From Massilia arenae (GTDB lineage: Bacteria; Pseudomonadota; Gammaproteobacteria; Burkholderiales; Burkholderiaceae_D): a stretch of DNA of 64,000 bases. The DNA is taken from the NCBI RefSeq assembly GCF_008014745.1, contig NZ_VPFD01000004.1, forward strand, positions 124,001-188,000, in the 5' to 3' direction. Positions 26,397 to 36,100 of this stretch are shown in pieces. The notes under the pieces are model-generated. The model worked only from the letters and a program-made list of their open reading frames with translations. It searched no databases and had not been told where the DNA came from. Each line of letters opens with the position of its first letter. The stretch's first letter is position 1. A program made the translations under genes and the position numbers.

Positions 26397-28721
26397 ATGA
26401 ACGATGCAGGCTTGAACCGCGTGGATGCCTGGGCCGAAGTCGGCCGCGCCCGCAAGCATGAATCCGCCGAGCTGCACGTGCGCGGCCAGGCCACCTATAC
26501 TGACGACATCGCCGAACTGGCCGGCACCCTGCACGCGGCGCTGGGTCTCTCGGCGCGCGCGCATGCGCGCGTCAAAGGGATCGACCTGGCGCCGGTCCGC
26601 GCCAGCCGCGGCGTGGTCGCGGTGCTGACGGCGACCGACATTCCCGGCCTGAACGATTGCGGACCGATCGTCCACGACGATCCGATCCTGGCCGATGGCC
26701 TGGTCCAGTACGTGGGCCAGCCGATCTTCATCGTCGTCGCCGACAGCCATGACAACGCGCGCCGTGCGGCGCGCCTGGCCGTGGTCGACTACGACGATTT
26801 ACCCGCCATTCTCACGCCGCAGGCGGCGCGCGCCGCCGCATCGTACGTGCTGCCGCCGATGCGCCTGGCCCGCGGCGATGCGGCGCAGGCCTTTTCTCGC
26901 GCGCCGCACGTCGTCAAGGGCGAGCTGCACGTGGGCGGCCAGGAACAGTTCTACCTCGAAGGGCAGATCGCCTATGCGATCCCCGGCGAAGACCGCGGCA
27001 TGCACGTGTATTGCTCGACCCAGCACCCGAGCGAGATGCAGCACGTGGTGGCGCATGCGCTGGGCCTGCACTCGCATCACGTGACGGTCGAGTGCCGCCG
27101 CATGGGCGGCGGCTTCGGCGGCAAGGAATCGCAGTCGGCGTTGTGGGCAGCGGCGGCATCCATCGCTGCGGTGCGGTCGGGGCGCCCGGTCAAGCTGCGC
27201 GCCGACCGTGACGACGACATGCTGGTCACGGGCAAGCGCCACTGCTTCCACTACGAGTATCAGGTCGGCTACGACGACGAGGGCCGCATCCTGGCGGCGA
27301 AGGTCGACATGGTCACCCGTGCCGGCTACTCGGCCGACCTGTCTGGCCCCGTCGCCACGCGCGCCGTCTGCCACTTCGACAACGCCTATTACCTGTCCGA
27401 CGTCGAGATTCGCGCCGCCTGCGGCAAGACCAACACCCAGTCGAACACGGCATTTCGCGGCTTCGGCGGACCGCAGGGCGCGATTGCCATCGAATACGTG
27501 CTCGACGAGATCGCGCGCAATCTTGGACGCGATGCGCTTGACGTCCGGCGCCTGAATTTGTATGACAAGACGGAGCGCAACGTCACGCCCTTCGGCCAGG
27601 AAATCGTCGACAACGTGCTCCCCGAGCTACTCGCCGAGCTCGAAGCCGACAGCGATTACCGGGCCCGGCGCGCGGCGATCGGCGAGTACAACCGCGCCAG
27701 CGCGGTGCTCAAGAAGGGCCTTGCGCTCACGCCGCTCAAGTTCGGCATTGCCTTCAACGTCACCCACCTGAACCAGGCCGGCGCGCTGGTACACGTGTAT
27801 GTCGACGGTTCCATCCTGGTCAACCATGGCGGCACCGAGATGGGGCAGGGCATCAACACCAAGGTGATGCAGGTGGTGGCGCACGAGCTGGGCGTGGAAC
27901 TGGGGCGGGTGCGCGCCACCGCCACCAATACGTCCAAGGTCGCCAACACCTCGGCCACGGCGGCGTCCACCGGCGCGGACCTGAACGGCAAGGCGGCCCA
28001 GGATGCGGCGCGCAAGATCCGTGCGCGCCTGGCCGATTTCGCGGCGGCGCAATACGGCGGCCTTGCGAGCGAAGTGCGCTTCGCCGCCGGCGCCGTGTTC
28101 GTCGCGGGCCTGACGCTGCCGTTCGAGGAACTGGTGGCGAAAGCCTACCTGGCGCGGGTGCAGCTGTGGTCCGACGGTTTCTATGCGACGCCCGGCCTGC
28201 ATTGGGACGCGAAGACGATGACCGGCCGGCCATTCTCCTACTTCGCCTATGGCGCGGCGGTGTCCGAAGTCGTGATCGACACGCTCACCGGCGAATGGAA
28301 ACTGCTGCGCGTGGATGCGCTGTACGACGCCGGCCGCTCGCTCAATCCCGCGATCGACATCGGCCAGGTCGAAGGCGCCTTCATCCAGGGCATGGGCTGG
28401 CTGACGACGGAAGAACTGTGGTGGAACCCGGCCGGCAAGTTGATGACGCATGCGCCGTCCACCTACAAGATCCCGGCCGTCTCGGATTGTCCCGAAGATT
28501 TCCGGGTGCGCCTGTTCGACAACGCCAACGTCGAGGACAGCATCCACCGCTCGAAGGCGGTCGGCGAGCCGCCGCTGCTGCTGCCGTTCTCGGTCTTCTT
28601 CGCGATCCGCGACGCCATTTCGAGCGTGGGCGATCACAAAATCAATCCGCCGCTAAATGCGCCGGCGACGTCGGAAGAGATCCTGGATGCGATCGCTTTT
28701 GTCGAGGCGGCGCGCGCATGA
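26397..28721 (+). CDS. xdhB: Xanthine dehydrogenase large, molybdopterin-binding subunit
   Basis: A 774-aa subunit of the xanthine oxidase family. Moco and substrate signatures are visible: FYLEGQIAYAIP, CRRMGGGFGGKESQ, NTAFRGFGGPQGAIAIEYVL, GGTEMGQGINTKVMQV and the C-terminal SKAVGEPPLLL with the catalytic Glu. It oxidises hypoxanthine to xanthine and xanthine to urate. ATG 26397 (MNDAGLN) is preferred. Its stop overlaps xdhC in ATGA. Confidence 0.95.
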   Translation: MNDAGLNRVDAWAEVGRARKHESAELHVRGQATYTDDIAELAGTLHAALGLSARAHARVKGIDLAPVRASRGVVAVLTATDIPGLNDCGPIVHDDPILADGLVQYVGQPIFIVVADSHDNARRAARLAVVDYDDLPAILTPQAARAAASYVLPPMRLARGDAAQAFSRAPHVVKGELHVGGQEQFYLEGQIAYAIPGEDRGMHVYCSTQHPSEMQHVVAHALGLHSHHVTVECRRMGGGFGGKESQSALWAAAASIAAVRSGRPVKLRADRDDDMLVTGKRHCFHYEYQVGYDDEGRILAAKVDMVTRAGYSADLSGPVATRAVCHFDNAYYLSDVEIRAACGKTNTQSNTAFRGFGGPQGAIAIEYVLDEIARNLGRDALDVRRLNLYDKTERNVTPFGQEIVDNVLPELLAELEADSDYRARRAAIGEYNRASAVLKKGLALTPLKFGIAFNVTHLNQAGALVHVYVDGSILVNHGGTEMGQGINTKVMQVVAHELGVELGRVRATATNTSKVANTSATAASTGADLNGKAAQDAARKIRARLADFAAAQYGGLASEVRFAAGAVFVAGLTLPFEELVAKAYLARVQLWSDGFYATPGLHWDAKTMTGRPFSYFAYGAAVSEVVIDTLTGEWKLLRVDALYDAGRSLNPAIDIGQVEGAFIQGMGWLTTEELWWNPAGKLMTHAPSTYKIPAVSDCPEDFRVRLFDNANVEDSIHRSKAVGEPPLLLPFSVFFAIRDAISSVGDHKINPPLNAPATSEEILDAIAFVEAARA

Positions 28722-29719
28722 CGAACGACTGGCTGCACCCGCACGCAGGCACGGCCGCCGTCCTGGTCACGGTCGCGGCCGTGAAAGGCTCCGTGCCGCG
28801 TGAACCGGGGGCGAAGATGCTGGTGCGGGCCGGGGATTTCGACGGCACCATCGGCGGCGGCCACCTCGAGCATCGCGCCCTGGACATCGCACGTGCGATG
28901 TTGCAGCTCGGCGAAGCGCGCCGCTTCGAACGCTTTCCACTTGGCCCAAGCCTGGGCCAGTGCTGCGGCGGCGTGGCCTGGCTCGCATTCGAGCGCATGG
29001 AAGTTGAACAGATGGACATCCTGCGCGCGCGCCGCCACCAGGACACGTGGCGCCTGGTCGCCCTCGACGGCGCCAGCGAATGGACGCTGCTCGACGAAGC
29101 GGGCCGTCACCTCGCCGGTGCGGTCACGACGCCAGCCCTGGCAGCGCAAGGCGACACGCGCGTGGTGGAAGGCGAGGGCGGTCGCCGCTGGCTGCTCGAT
29201 GCTATCCTCGCGCCACGCGATCACCTGATGCTGTTCGGCGCCGGCCACGTCGGCGCCGCCATCGTGCGCGCGCTGGCGCCCTTGCCCTGCCGCGTGACCT
29301 GGGTCGACGAGCGCGACGACCTGTTCCCGTCCGACATCCCCGCCAATGTGACGGTGGAAGCGACCGACACCCCGGAAGCACTGGTTGAGAAAGCCGCCCC
29401 GGGCACCAGCTTCCTGGTCATGACCCATAGTCACGCGCTGGATCTGCGCCTGTGCCACGCAATTTTGTCCCGCTCACGCAGCGATTCCTGCAAGGATTGG
29501 TTCGGCCTGATAGGATCGAGTACCAAACGCAGCCAGTTCGAGGCGCGCCTGCGCGAACGCGGCATCGATGCCGCGCGCATCGACGATATGGTGTGCCCGG
29601 TCGGCCTGCCCGGCATCGAGGGCAAGGCCCCAGCCGTGATCGCCGCCTCCGTCGCGGCCCAGCTGCTGTCCGTCTGGGAAGCAGCTCACCACCCTGAAGA
29701 ACAACCGGAACTCTCGTAA
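28718..29719 (+). CDS. xdhC: XdhC molybdenum-cofactor insertion/sulfuration accessory protein
   Basis: A 333-aa protein of the XdhC/CoxI family: VKGSVPREPGAKMLV, GTIGGGHLEHRAL, LGQCCGGVAWL (two Cys implicated in Moco binding in this family) and a Rossmann segment LMLFGAGHVGAAIVRAL. It binds Moco and helps deliver the sulfurated form to XdhB. The start ATG overlaps the xdhB stop by 4 bases; its stop overlaps the guaD ATG by one base. Confidence 0.94.
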   Translation: MTNDWLHPHAGTAAVLVTVAAVKGSVPREPGAKMLVRAGDFDGTIGGGHLEHRALDIARAMLQLGEARRFERFPLGPSLGQCCGGVAWLAFERMEVEQMDILRARRHQDTWRLVALDGASEWTLLDEAGRHLAGAVTTPALAAQGDTRVVEGEGGRRWLLDAILAPRDHLMLFGAGHVGAAIVRALAPLPCRVTWVDERDDLFPSDIPANVTVEATDTPEALVEKAAPGTSFLVMTHSHALDLRLCHAILSRSRSDSCKDWFGLIGSSTKRSQFEARLRERGIDAARIDDMVCPVGLPGIEGKAPAVIAASVAAQLLSVWEAAHHPEEQPELS

Positions 29720-31023
29720 TGTCCACCGCATCACCCAATCTGCAAGCCTACCGTGCCAGCTTGCTGCACTTTCGCGCCGACCCGGCCTTTGACGACCAGG
29801 CCGCGCTGTGGCACGAAGACGGCCTGCTGGTCGTCGAAGATGGCCGCATCAAGGCCGCCGGCGACTACGCCGCGCTGGCGCCGACCCTGCCGCCCGGCCT
29901 GGAGCCGGTCGACTACCGCGGCAAGGTGATCGCCCCCGGCTTCATCGACACCCACCTGCATTACCCGCAGACCGACATGATCGCCTCGCCGGCGCCCGGC
30001 CTGCTGCCATGGCTGGAGACCTATACCTTCCCGACCGAGCGCCGCTTCGAGGACCCGGCGCATGCGCGCGCGACCGCCGAGTTCTTCCTGGACGAGCTGC
30101 TGCGCTGCGGCACCACCACCGCCGTGGTGTACTGCACCGTGCATCCGCAATCGGTCGATGCCTTCTTCGAGGCCAGCGAAGCGCGCAACTTGCGCATGGT
30201 GGCCGGCAAGGTGCTGATGGACCGCAACTGCCCGGACTTCCTGCGCGACCTCGAGGGCGACCTGGGCCAGAGCGAAGACCTGATCAATAAATGGCACAAG
30301 CGCGGACGCTCGCTGTACGCGATCACGCCGCGCTTCGCCCCGACCTCGACCGACGTCCAGCTGCGCCTGACCGGCGAGCTGGCGGCGCGCCACCCGGACA
30401 CCTTCATCCAGACCCACGTCTCGGAAAACAAGGACGAGTGCACCTGGGTGAAAGAGTTGTTTCCGCAGGCGCGCAGCTACCTCGACGTCTACGAACGCTT
30501 CGGTTTGATGCGTCCACGTGCGCTGTTCGGCCACTGCATCTGGCTCGACGACGAAGACTTCGCGCGCATGGCGGCCACCGGATCGGCCGCCGCCGTGTGC
30601 CCGACCTCGAACCTGTTCCTGGGCAGCGGACTGTTCGACTTCGAACGCGCCGACAGCGCGCGCGCGCTGCTCTCGCTGGGCACCGACGTCGGCGCCGGCA
30701 CTTCGTTCTCGATGCTGCAGACCATGAATGAAGCCTATAAGGTAGCGCGCCTGAAGGGCAGCTATCTGCCGGCGCTGCGCATGTTCTACCTCGCCACCCT
30801 GGGCGCCGCGCGCAGCATGCGCCTGGAAGACACGATCGGCAGCTTCCAGCCGGGCCTGGAAGCCGACTTCGTGGTGCTCGACCGCGAGGCAACGCCGCTG
30901 CTGGCGCGCAGGACGGGTCACTGCGACTCGCTGGAGGAACTGCTGTTCGCGCTGGCGCTGCTGGGAGACGACCGCACGATCGCCGCGACGTATTCGGGCG
31001 GACGCAAGGTGCACCACCGTTGA
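29719..31023 (+). CDS. guaD: Guanine deaminase
   Basis: A 434-aa amidohydrolase. APGFIDTHLHYPQTDMIASP holds the zinc ligands His79 and His81; TQTHVSENKDE, FGHCIWLDDEDF and SLGTDVGAGTSFSML complete the guanine deaminase pattern. It converts guanine to xanthine, feeding XdhAB encoded just upstream in the same operon (1-base overlap with xdhC). Cytoplasmic. Confidence 0.95.
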   Translation: MSTASPNLQAYRASLLHFRADPAFDDQAALWHEDGLLVVEDGRIKAAGDYAALAPTLPPGLEPVDYRGKVIAPGFIDTHLHYPQTDMIASPAPGLLPWLETYTFPTERRFEDPAHARATAEFFLDELLRCGTTTAVVYCTVHPQSVDAFFEASEARNLRMVAGKVLMDRNCPDFLRDLEGDLGQSEDLINKWHKRGRSLYAITPRFAPTSTDVQLRLTGELAARHPDTFIQTHVSENKDECTWVKELFPQARSYLDVYERFGLMRPRALFGHCIWLDDEDFARMAATGSAAAVCPTSNLFLGSGLFDFERADSARALLSLGTDVGAGTSFSMLQTMNEAYKVARLKGSYLPALRMFYLATLGAARSMRLEDTIGSFQPGLEADFVVLDREATPLLARRTGHCDSLEELLFALALLGDDRTIAATYSGGRKVHHR

Positions 31024-31095
31024 TCTAGCAATATTGCCATTGATGAACGAAGCAGTTAGAGTGGCGCGATTCAATATCCACCCAGAAAGCACACC

Positions 31096-32589
31096 ATGCA
31101 CAAGACATTGACCGGCAGCGCGCTGCTGGCGCTGGCCGTGGCCGGCGCCCCGGCCTGGGCCAAGGAGCCCGCCGCCAACGCCAATGAAGCGGCCACCGCC
31201 CGCCACTACGCGAGCCTGATCGCGGGCGAGCAGCCGAAGCTGTCCGAGCTGACGATGTTCTTCACGCAGATGCCGAAGGGCGGCGACCTGCACCACCATT
31301 ATTCGGGTTCGGTGTATGCCGAGACCTATACCGAATTCGTCGACAAGCAGGGCTTCTGCATCAACACGCAGACCTACCGCATCGAGACCGACAAGGCCGT
31401 GGTGGCGCGTGAACTCGCGCGCCCGGCCGCCCAGCGCACCTGCAAGTCGGGCGCCGAGGTGCGGGCCGACGAAGACACCTGGCGCGAAGTGGCCAAGCGC
31501 TGGTCGAACAAGGATTTCCACAATCACACCAATCTGCAGCCGGCGCCCGACCAGCGCTTCTTCCAGACTTTCGGCTACTTCGGCCCGGTGGCCAACGACA
31601 ACCTGCGCGAAGGCCTGCAAGAGATCAAGCAGCGCGCGATCGCCGAAAACGTCGGCTACATCGAGACGATGTTCCTGCTGTCGCCCTTCATCGCCAACCC
31701 GGATTTCGACAGCCAGGCCTGGGCCAAGGTGAGCGACGACAAGGCGCTCGACAATGCGCTGCGTGCGAAACTGGCTGCACTGGATAAGGATGCTGCTTTC
31801 AACAAGTCGATCGACGATTTCGTCCAGCAGATCCACGTTGCCTCCGAAGGCATCGATGACGAGCGCTTCACCATGCGCTACCAGAACTACACGCTGCGCC
31901 TGTTGAATCCGTCGCAGGTGTTCTCGGCCATGGTGTCGAGCTTCAAGGCGGCAGCCAAGGGCGGGCGCGTCGTCGGACTGAACATCGTGGGCCAGGAAAG
32001 CACCCACGTTTCGATGCGCGACTACACCCTGCACATGAAGATGTTCCGCTTCCTGAAGTCGGTCTATCCGGACGTGAAGGTGGCGATGCATGCGGGCGAG
32101 CTGGCGCTGGGCGACGTGCCGCCGGAAGGCCTGCAGTTCCACATCGACCAGGCGCTGGCGGTGGCGGGCGCCGACCGCATCGGCCACGGCCTGGACCTGG
32201 CGCACGAGGCGAATGCCTTGGGCATCATGAAGACCATGCGCGAGAAGGACATCCCGGTCGAGATCAATCTGACCTCGAATGCCTTCATCAGCGGCGTGTC
32301 GACCACGAACCATCCGCTGAACCTGTACCGCAAGTATGGCGTGCCCTACGTGATCTCGACCGACGACACCGGTGTGACCCGCCATACGCTGTCGCATGAA
32401 TACATGCAGTTCGCCAGCCAGTTCAAGCCGAGCTACGCGGAAGTGAAGAAGGCGTCCTACAACAGCATCCGTTATGCTTTCCTGCCCGTGGCGGAAAAGC
32501 AACGACTGACCCGGCAGCTGGACCAACGTTACATGGAATTCGAAGCAAAGATCGCGGCGCTCGGCGCCTCGGCGGTCCGCGGTAAATAA
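31096..32589 (+). CDS. Exported adenosine deaminase-like enzyme (ADGF/CECR1-like)
   Basis: A 497-aa protein with a signal peptide (MHKTLTGSALLALAVAGAPA, cut near AWA). Zinc-site motifs of adenosine deaminases: KGGDLHHHYSGSVYAE (His66/His68), VAMHAGEL, RIGHGLDLAHE and STDDTGVTRH. Unlike the cytoplasmic ~340-aa Add it is longer and exported, as in the adenosine deaminase growth-factor group. It would turn extracytoplasmic adenosine into inosine, ahead of uptake. It follows guaD by 72 bp with a GCAATATTGC palindrome (31028-31037) in the gap. Confidence 0.85.
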   Translation: MHKTLTGSALLALAVAGAPAWAKEPAANANEAATARHYASLIAGEQPKLSELTMFFTQMPKGGDLHHHYSGSVYAETYTEFVDKQGFCINTQTYRIETDKAVVARELARPAAQRTCKSGAEVRADEDTWREVAKRWSNKDFHNHTNLQPAPDQRFFQTFGYFGPVANDNLREGLQEIKQRAIAENVGYIETMFLLSPFIANPDFDSQAWAKVSDDKALDNALRAKLAALDKDAAFNKSIDDFVQQIHVASEGIDDERFTMRYQNYTLRLLNPSQVFSAMVSSFKAAAKGGRVVGLNIVGQESTHVSMRDYTLHMKMFRFLKSVYPDVKVAMHAGELALGDVPPEGLQFHIDQALAVAGADRIGHGLDLAHEANALGIMKTMREKDIPVEINLTSNAFISGVSTTNHPLNLYRKYGVPYVISTDDTGVTRHTLSHEYMQFASQFKPSYAEVKKASYNSIRYAFLPVAEKQRLTRQLDQRYMEFEAKIAALGASAVRGK

Positions 32590-32601
32590 AGTGTGACATC
32601 C

Positions 32602-32625
32602 GCGGCCCGGCGCCCGCCGGGCCGC
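32602..32625 (+). terminator. Strong stem-loop after the adenosine deaminase gene
   Basis: GCGGCCCGGCG, loop CC, CGCCGGGCCGC: a perfect 11-bp GC stem 13 bases after the stop. Only TACCTTGT follows, so it is either a terminator with a poor T-run or a 3' stabiliser. Confidence 0.6.
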
Positions 32626-32659
32626 TACCTTGTCATAATTCCCCAGTGACTCTTTGGTA

Positions 32660-32684
32660 ATAAGTTAATGCAAAATTAACTTAT
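32660..32684. promoter_or_regulatory. 10-bp-arm palindrome (operator candidate)
   Basis: ATAAGTTAAT, centre GCAAA, ATTAACTTAT: perfect arms in the AT-rich leader, 416 bp upstream of the Oar-like receptor. Regulator unknown. Confidence 0.42.
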
Positions 32685-33100
32685 GTCGCCTTCTCGCTAC
32701 AAAAATCTTCGTTCCCTACGCACTTCCACTGAATTTTTATCAAAAAAATTCCGTGGGAGAACGCCGCACATATAATCCCGCCTTGTCATATTCCGGCCGG
32801 CAGCACTCCGATTATGTCGCGTACAGACAACACTTGGGCGGTGATTTATACGCAAAAGCTCTGAATAGCTAAGCCAAATCGAATTTGTCGGCTTGTTCAA
32901 AGCTCATGCATATTGGCGGAATTCCGCTGTATCTCATCACTCCGGCGTGTCACTTTGTTGAAACATTGTAACGATACAATCGCAGCCGCTTGCCGGCTGA
33001 AGCGCTGCCGCACCAAGCAAAAAATTCAAGCTGTAAATCGTAGGGGAGGGCGTCCGCCCGGGCGTCCAACAATAAATTGAAGTTCTTTTTGGGGTAATCA

Positions 33101-36100
33101 ATGATCACTCAACAACAGATCCGGCTCACCAAGTTGGCGCTGGCTTTGTCGGTTGCGTTGGCGGCTGCGCCGTCGTTCGCACAGAACACCACTTCGGCCA
33201 TCGGCGGCCGTATTTCGAACGCTGCCGGCGCACCAGCTGCCGGCGCACAAGTGCAGATCCTGCACGTCGAGTCGGGTTCTGTCAGCAATGTCGTCACCGA
33301 CACCGAAGGCCGCTACACCGCGCGCGGCCTGCGCGTGGGTGGTCCTTACACCATTACCATCACCAAGGATGGCGTCACCGAGACGCGCAATGACGTCTTC
33401 GTCGAGCTGGCGCAGACCGCGACCGTCGACGCGACCGTCGGCATCCAGACCGTGACCGTGGCCGGCTCGGCCGTTCGCTCGGAGATCTTCTCGAGCAACA
33501 ACATGGGCGCGGGCACCTCGATCAGCAATACCCAGCTGCAGACCCAGGCGTCGATCAACCGCAACCTGCAGGACTACGCCCGCGCCGACCCGCGCGTGTC
33601 GCAGACCGACAAGGACCGCGGCGAAATCTCGGTCGCCGGCCAGAACTCGCGCTACAACTCGATGACCATCGACGGCGTCGCCATCAACGACACCTTCGGC
33701 CTTGAGTCGAACGGCAGCCCGACCGCACGCCAGCCGATCTCGATCGAAGCGATCCAGTCGGTGCAGGTCAACGTCGCCAACTACGACGTGACCCAGAAGG
33801 GCTACACCGGCGCCAACATCAACGCCGTGACCAAGTCGGGTACCAATACCTACAAGGGCGGTGTCTACTACGTGTTCCGCAACGACACCATGGCCGGCGA
33901 CCGCTACGACGTGGTCACCGACAAATACAGCGACGCGCCGAAGTCGAAGGAAACCACCAAGGGTATCTGGGCATCGGGTCCGCTGATCCAGGACAAGCTG
34001 TTCATCTTCGCCCTGGCCGAAAACTTCGAGAGCTCGCGTTCGAGCCCTGACTTCGGACCGATCGGTTCCGGCGCCGGCACCACAGTCGGCATCACCCAGT
34101 CGTCCATCGCTGGCGCGCAGCAGATCGCCCAGGGCTATGGCCTCGACATCGGCACCCCGGCCGTCCCGACCGGCGCCATGCTGACCTCGAAAGAGCGCAT
34201 GGTGAAGTTCGACTGGAACATCACCGACGACCACCGCGCCAACCTGCGCTACGCCAAGACCACTCAGGGCGAGCCGTTCTTCCCGGGCTTCTCGAACACC
34301 GGCGTCGGCCTGTCGTCGAGCTTCTACAACCAGGGCAAGGAAATCGAGACTGTCGTCGCCCAGGTGTTCTCGGACTGGACCCCGAACTTCTCGACCGAGT
34401 TCAAGTACTCGACCCGCGACTACGATTCGGCCCCGGTCAACGCAACCCGTACGCCATCGATGGCCCTGCAGTTCTCCGGCGCGCTGCCGGCCGACGCACC
34501 GGCCGGCCTGGCCAGCGGCAACCGCTTCCTGAACTTCGGTACCGAGCGTAGCCGTCACAACAACGTGCTGGGCAACAAGACCACCGACCTGTACGCCGGC
34601 GCCAACTGGATCAAGGGCGATCACGAGATCAAGTTCGGTGTCGACCACACCAAGACCGAGATCTACAACGCCTTCCTGCAAGGCGTGTTCGGCGAATACA
34701 CCTTCGCCTGCCTGGATTCGGCCGACGCGAACTTCTACAGCTTCGGCGCGCTGCCGAGCTGCGCCCGCGCCACCAACGCGCAGGTCGAAGCCGCCGTGCT
34801 CGAGAACTTCCGTCGTGGCCGTCCGCTGAGCTACAGCGTGCAGCGCGCCCTGCCGGGCGCATCGATCGAAGACGCGATCGCCCAGTTCGAGACCAAGAAC
34901 ACCGGTCTGTTCCTGCAGGACACCTGGGCCGTCAACGACCAGCTGACCCTGACCTACGGCGTACGTTACGACCGTAACGACATCGGCAACCGTCCGCTGT
35001 ACAACGCCGCAGCGGCCCAGCCTATGGTCGCAGGCAACCCTGCAACCGGCGCGCGCCAGTCGGGCGGCTTCGGTCTGGACAATACCCGGACCATCGACGG
35101 CACCGACCTGATCCAGCCGCGTTTCGGCTTCAACTACCGCTTCGACAAGTCGCCGCGTCCTACCCAGCTGCGCGGCGGTTTTGGCCTGTTCCAGGGCGCT
35201 GCTGCTGCCGTCTGGATGTCGAACCCGTTCTCGAATCCGGGCGTCGCCGCCGCGACCATCAGCTGCTCGGGCGTCGGCGCAACCCGTTGCCCGACCACCG
35301 GTGGCCTGATCAGCACGGATCCGGACAACCAGCCGAACGTGTCGGGCGCCGTGCCTGCCGCGAACGTCGACTTCCTGGATCCGGGCTTCCGCCAGCCGGC
35401 GATCTGGAAGACCAACCTGGCCTTCGATACCGAACTGCCATGGGGCGGTCTCGTGTTCGGTGGTGAGCTGCTGTACACCAAGAACAAGCACGCCATCTAT
35501 TACGAGCACCTGAACCTGGGTGCACCGACCGCGATCGGCGCCGCCGATGGCCGTCAGCTGTTCTGGAACGCAGCCGGCCTGGCAGCTACCAGCTACGGTG
35601 TGTCGAACAATGCAGCGACCCTGATCAGCAACAGTGGCGCAACCAACCGCGCACTGAGTAACCGCAGCTACAACAACGTGCTGGTGGCGCGCGATACCGA
35701 CAAGGGCGACGCGAAAGTGATCACCATGTCGCTGTCGCAGCCAATGCAGAAGGGCCTCGGCTGGTCGGTGTCGTACACCTACACCGATGCGACCGAAGTC
35801 TCGCCGCTGACCTCGTCGGTGTCGAACTCGAACTTCAACGGCCGTTCGGTGTTCAATCCGAACGAAGAAGTCGCCGCGAACTCGAGCTACGCCATCAAGA
35901 ACCGTGTGAACGCGTTGCTGAACTTCCAGAAGAAGTTCTTCGACAACTACAACACCCGTTTCGGCGTGTTCTACGAAGGTCGTGAAGGCCGTCCATACAG
36001 CTGGACGTTCAACAACGACATGAACGGCGACAACCTGGCCGGTAACGACCTGATGTACATCCCGACCGCGTTCGGTTCCGGCGAAGTCGTGTTCCACGGC

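Larger units (their letters stand above)
32590..33100. other. 511-bp gene-free region: long AT-rich leader of the Oar-like receptor
   Basis: After the stem-loop the region is unusually AT-rich for this genome. It contains two perfect palindromes: ATAAGTTAAT/ATTAACTTAT (32660-32684, 5-bp centre) and ATTGTA/TACAAT (32965-32980, ACGA centre). Short open frames here lack ribosome sites or similarity. It most likely holds the promoter and a long 5' leader of the highly expressed-looking TonB receptor; no RNA family is recognised. Confidence 0.5.

Noticed and set aside
29731..32526. A 931-codon minus-strand open frame
   Set aside because: It covers guaD and the adenosine deaminase gene in antisense, with low-complexity His/Arg/Gln-rich translation; a GC-rich shadow.
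32965..32980. ATTGTAACGATACAAT as a light/B12 regulator (CarH/LitR) site
   Set aside because: It is a neat palindrome but lies far from the carotenoid genes and in front of a TonB receptor; kept only as an unassigned operator candidate.
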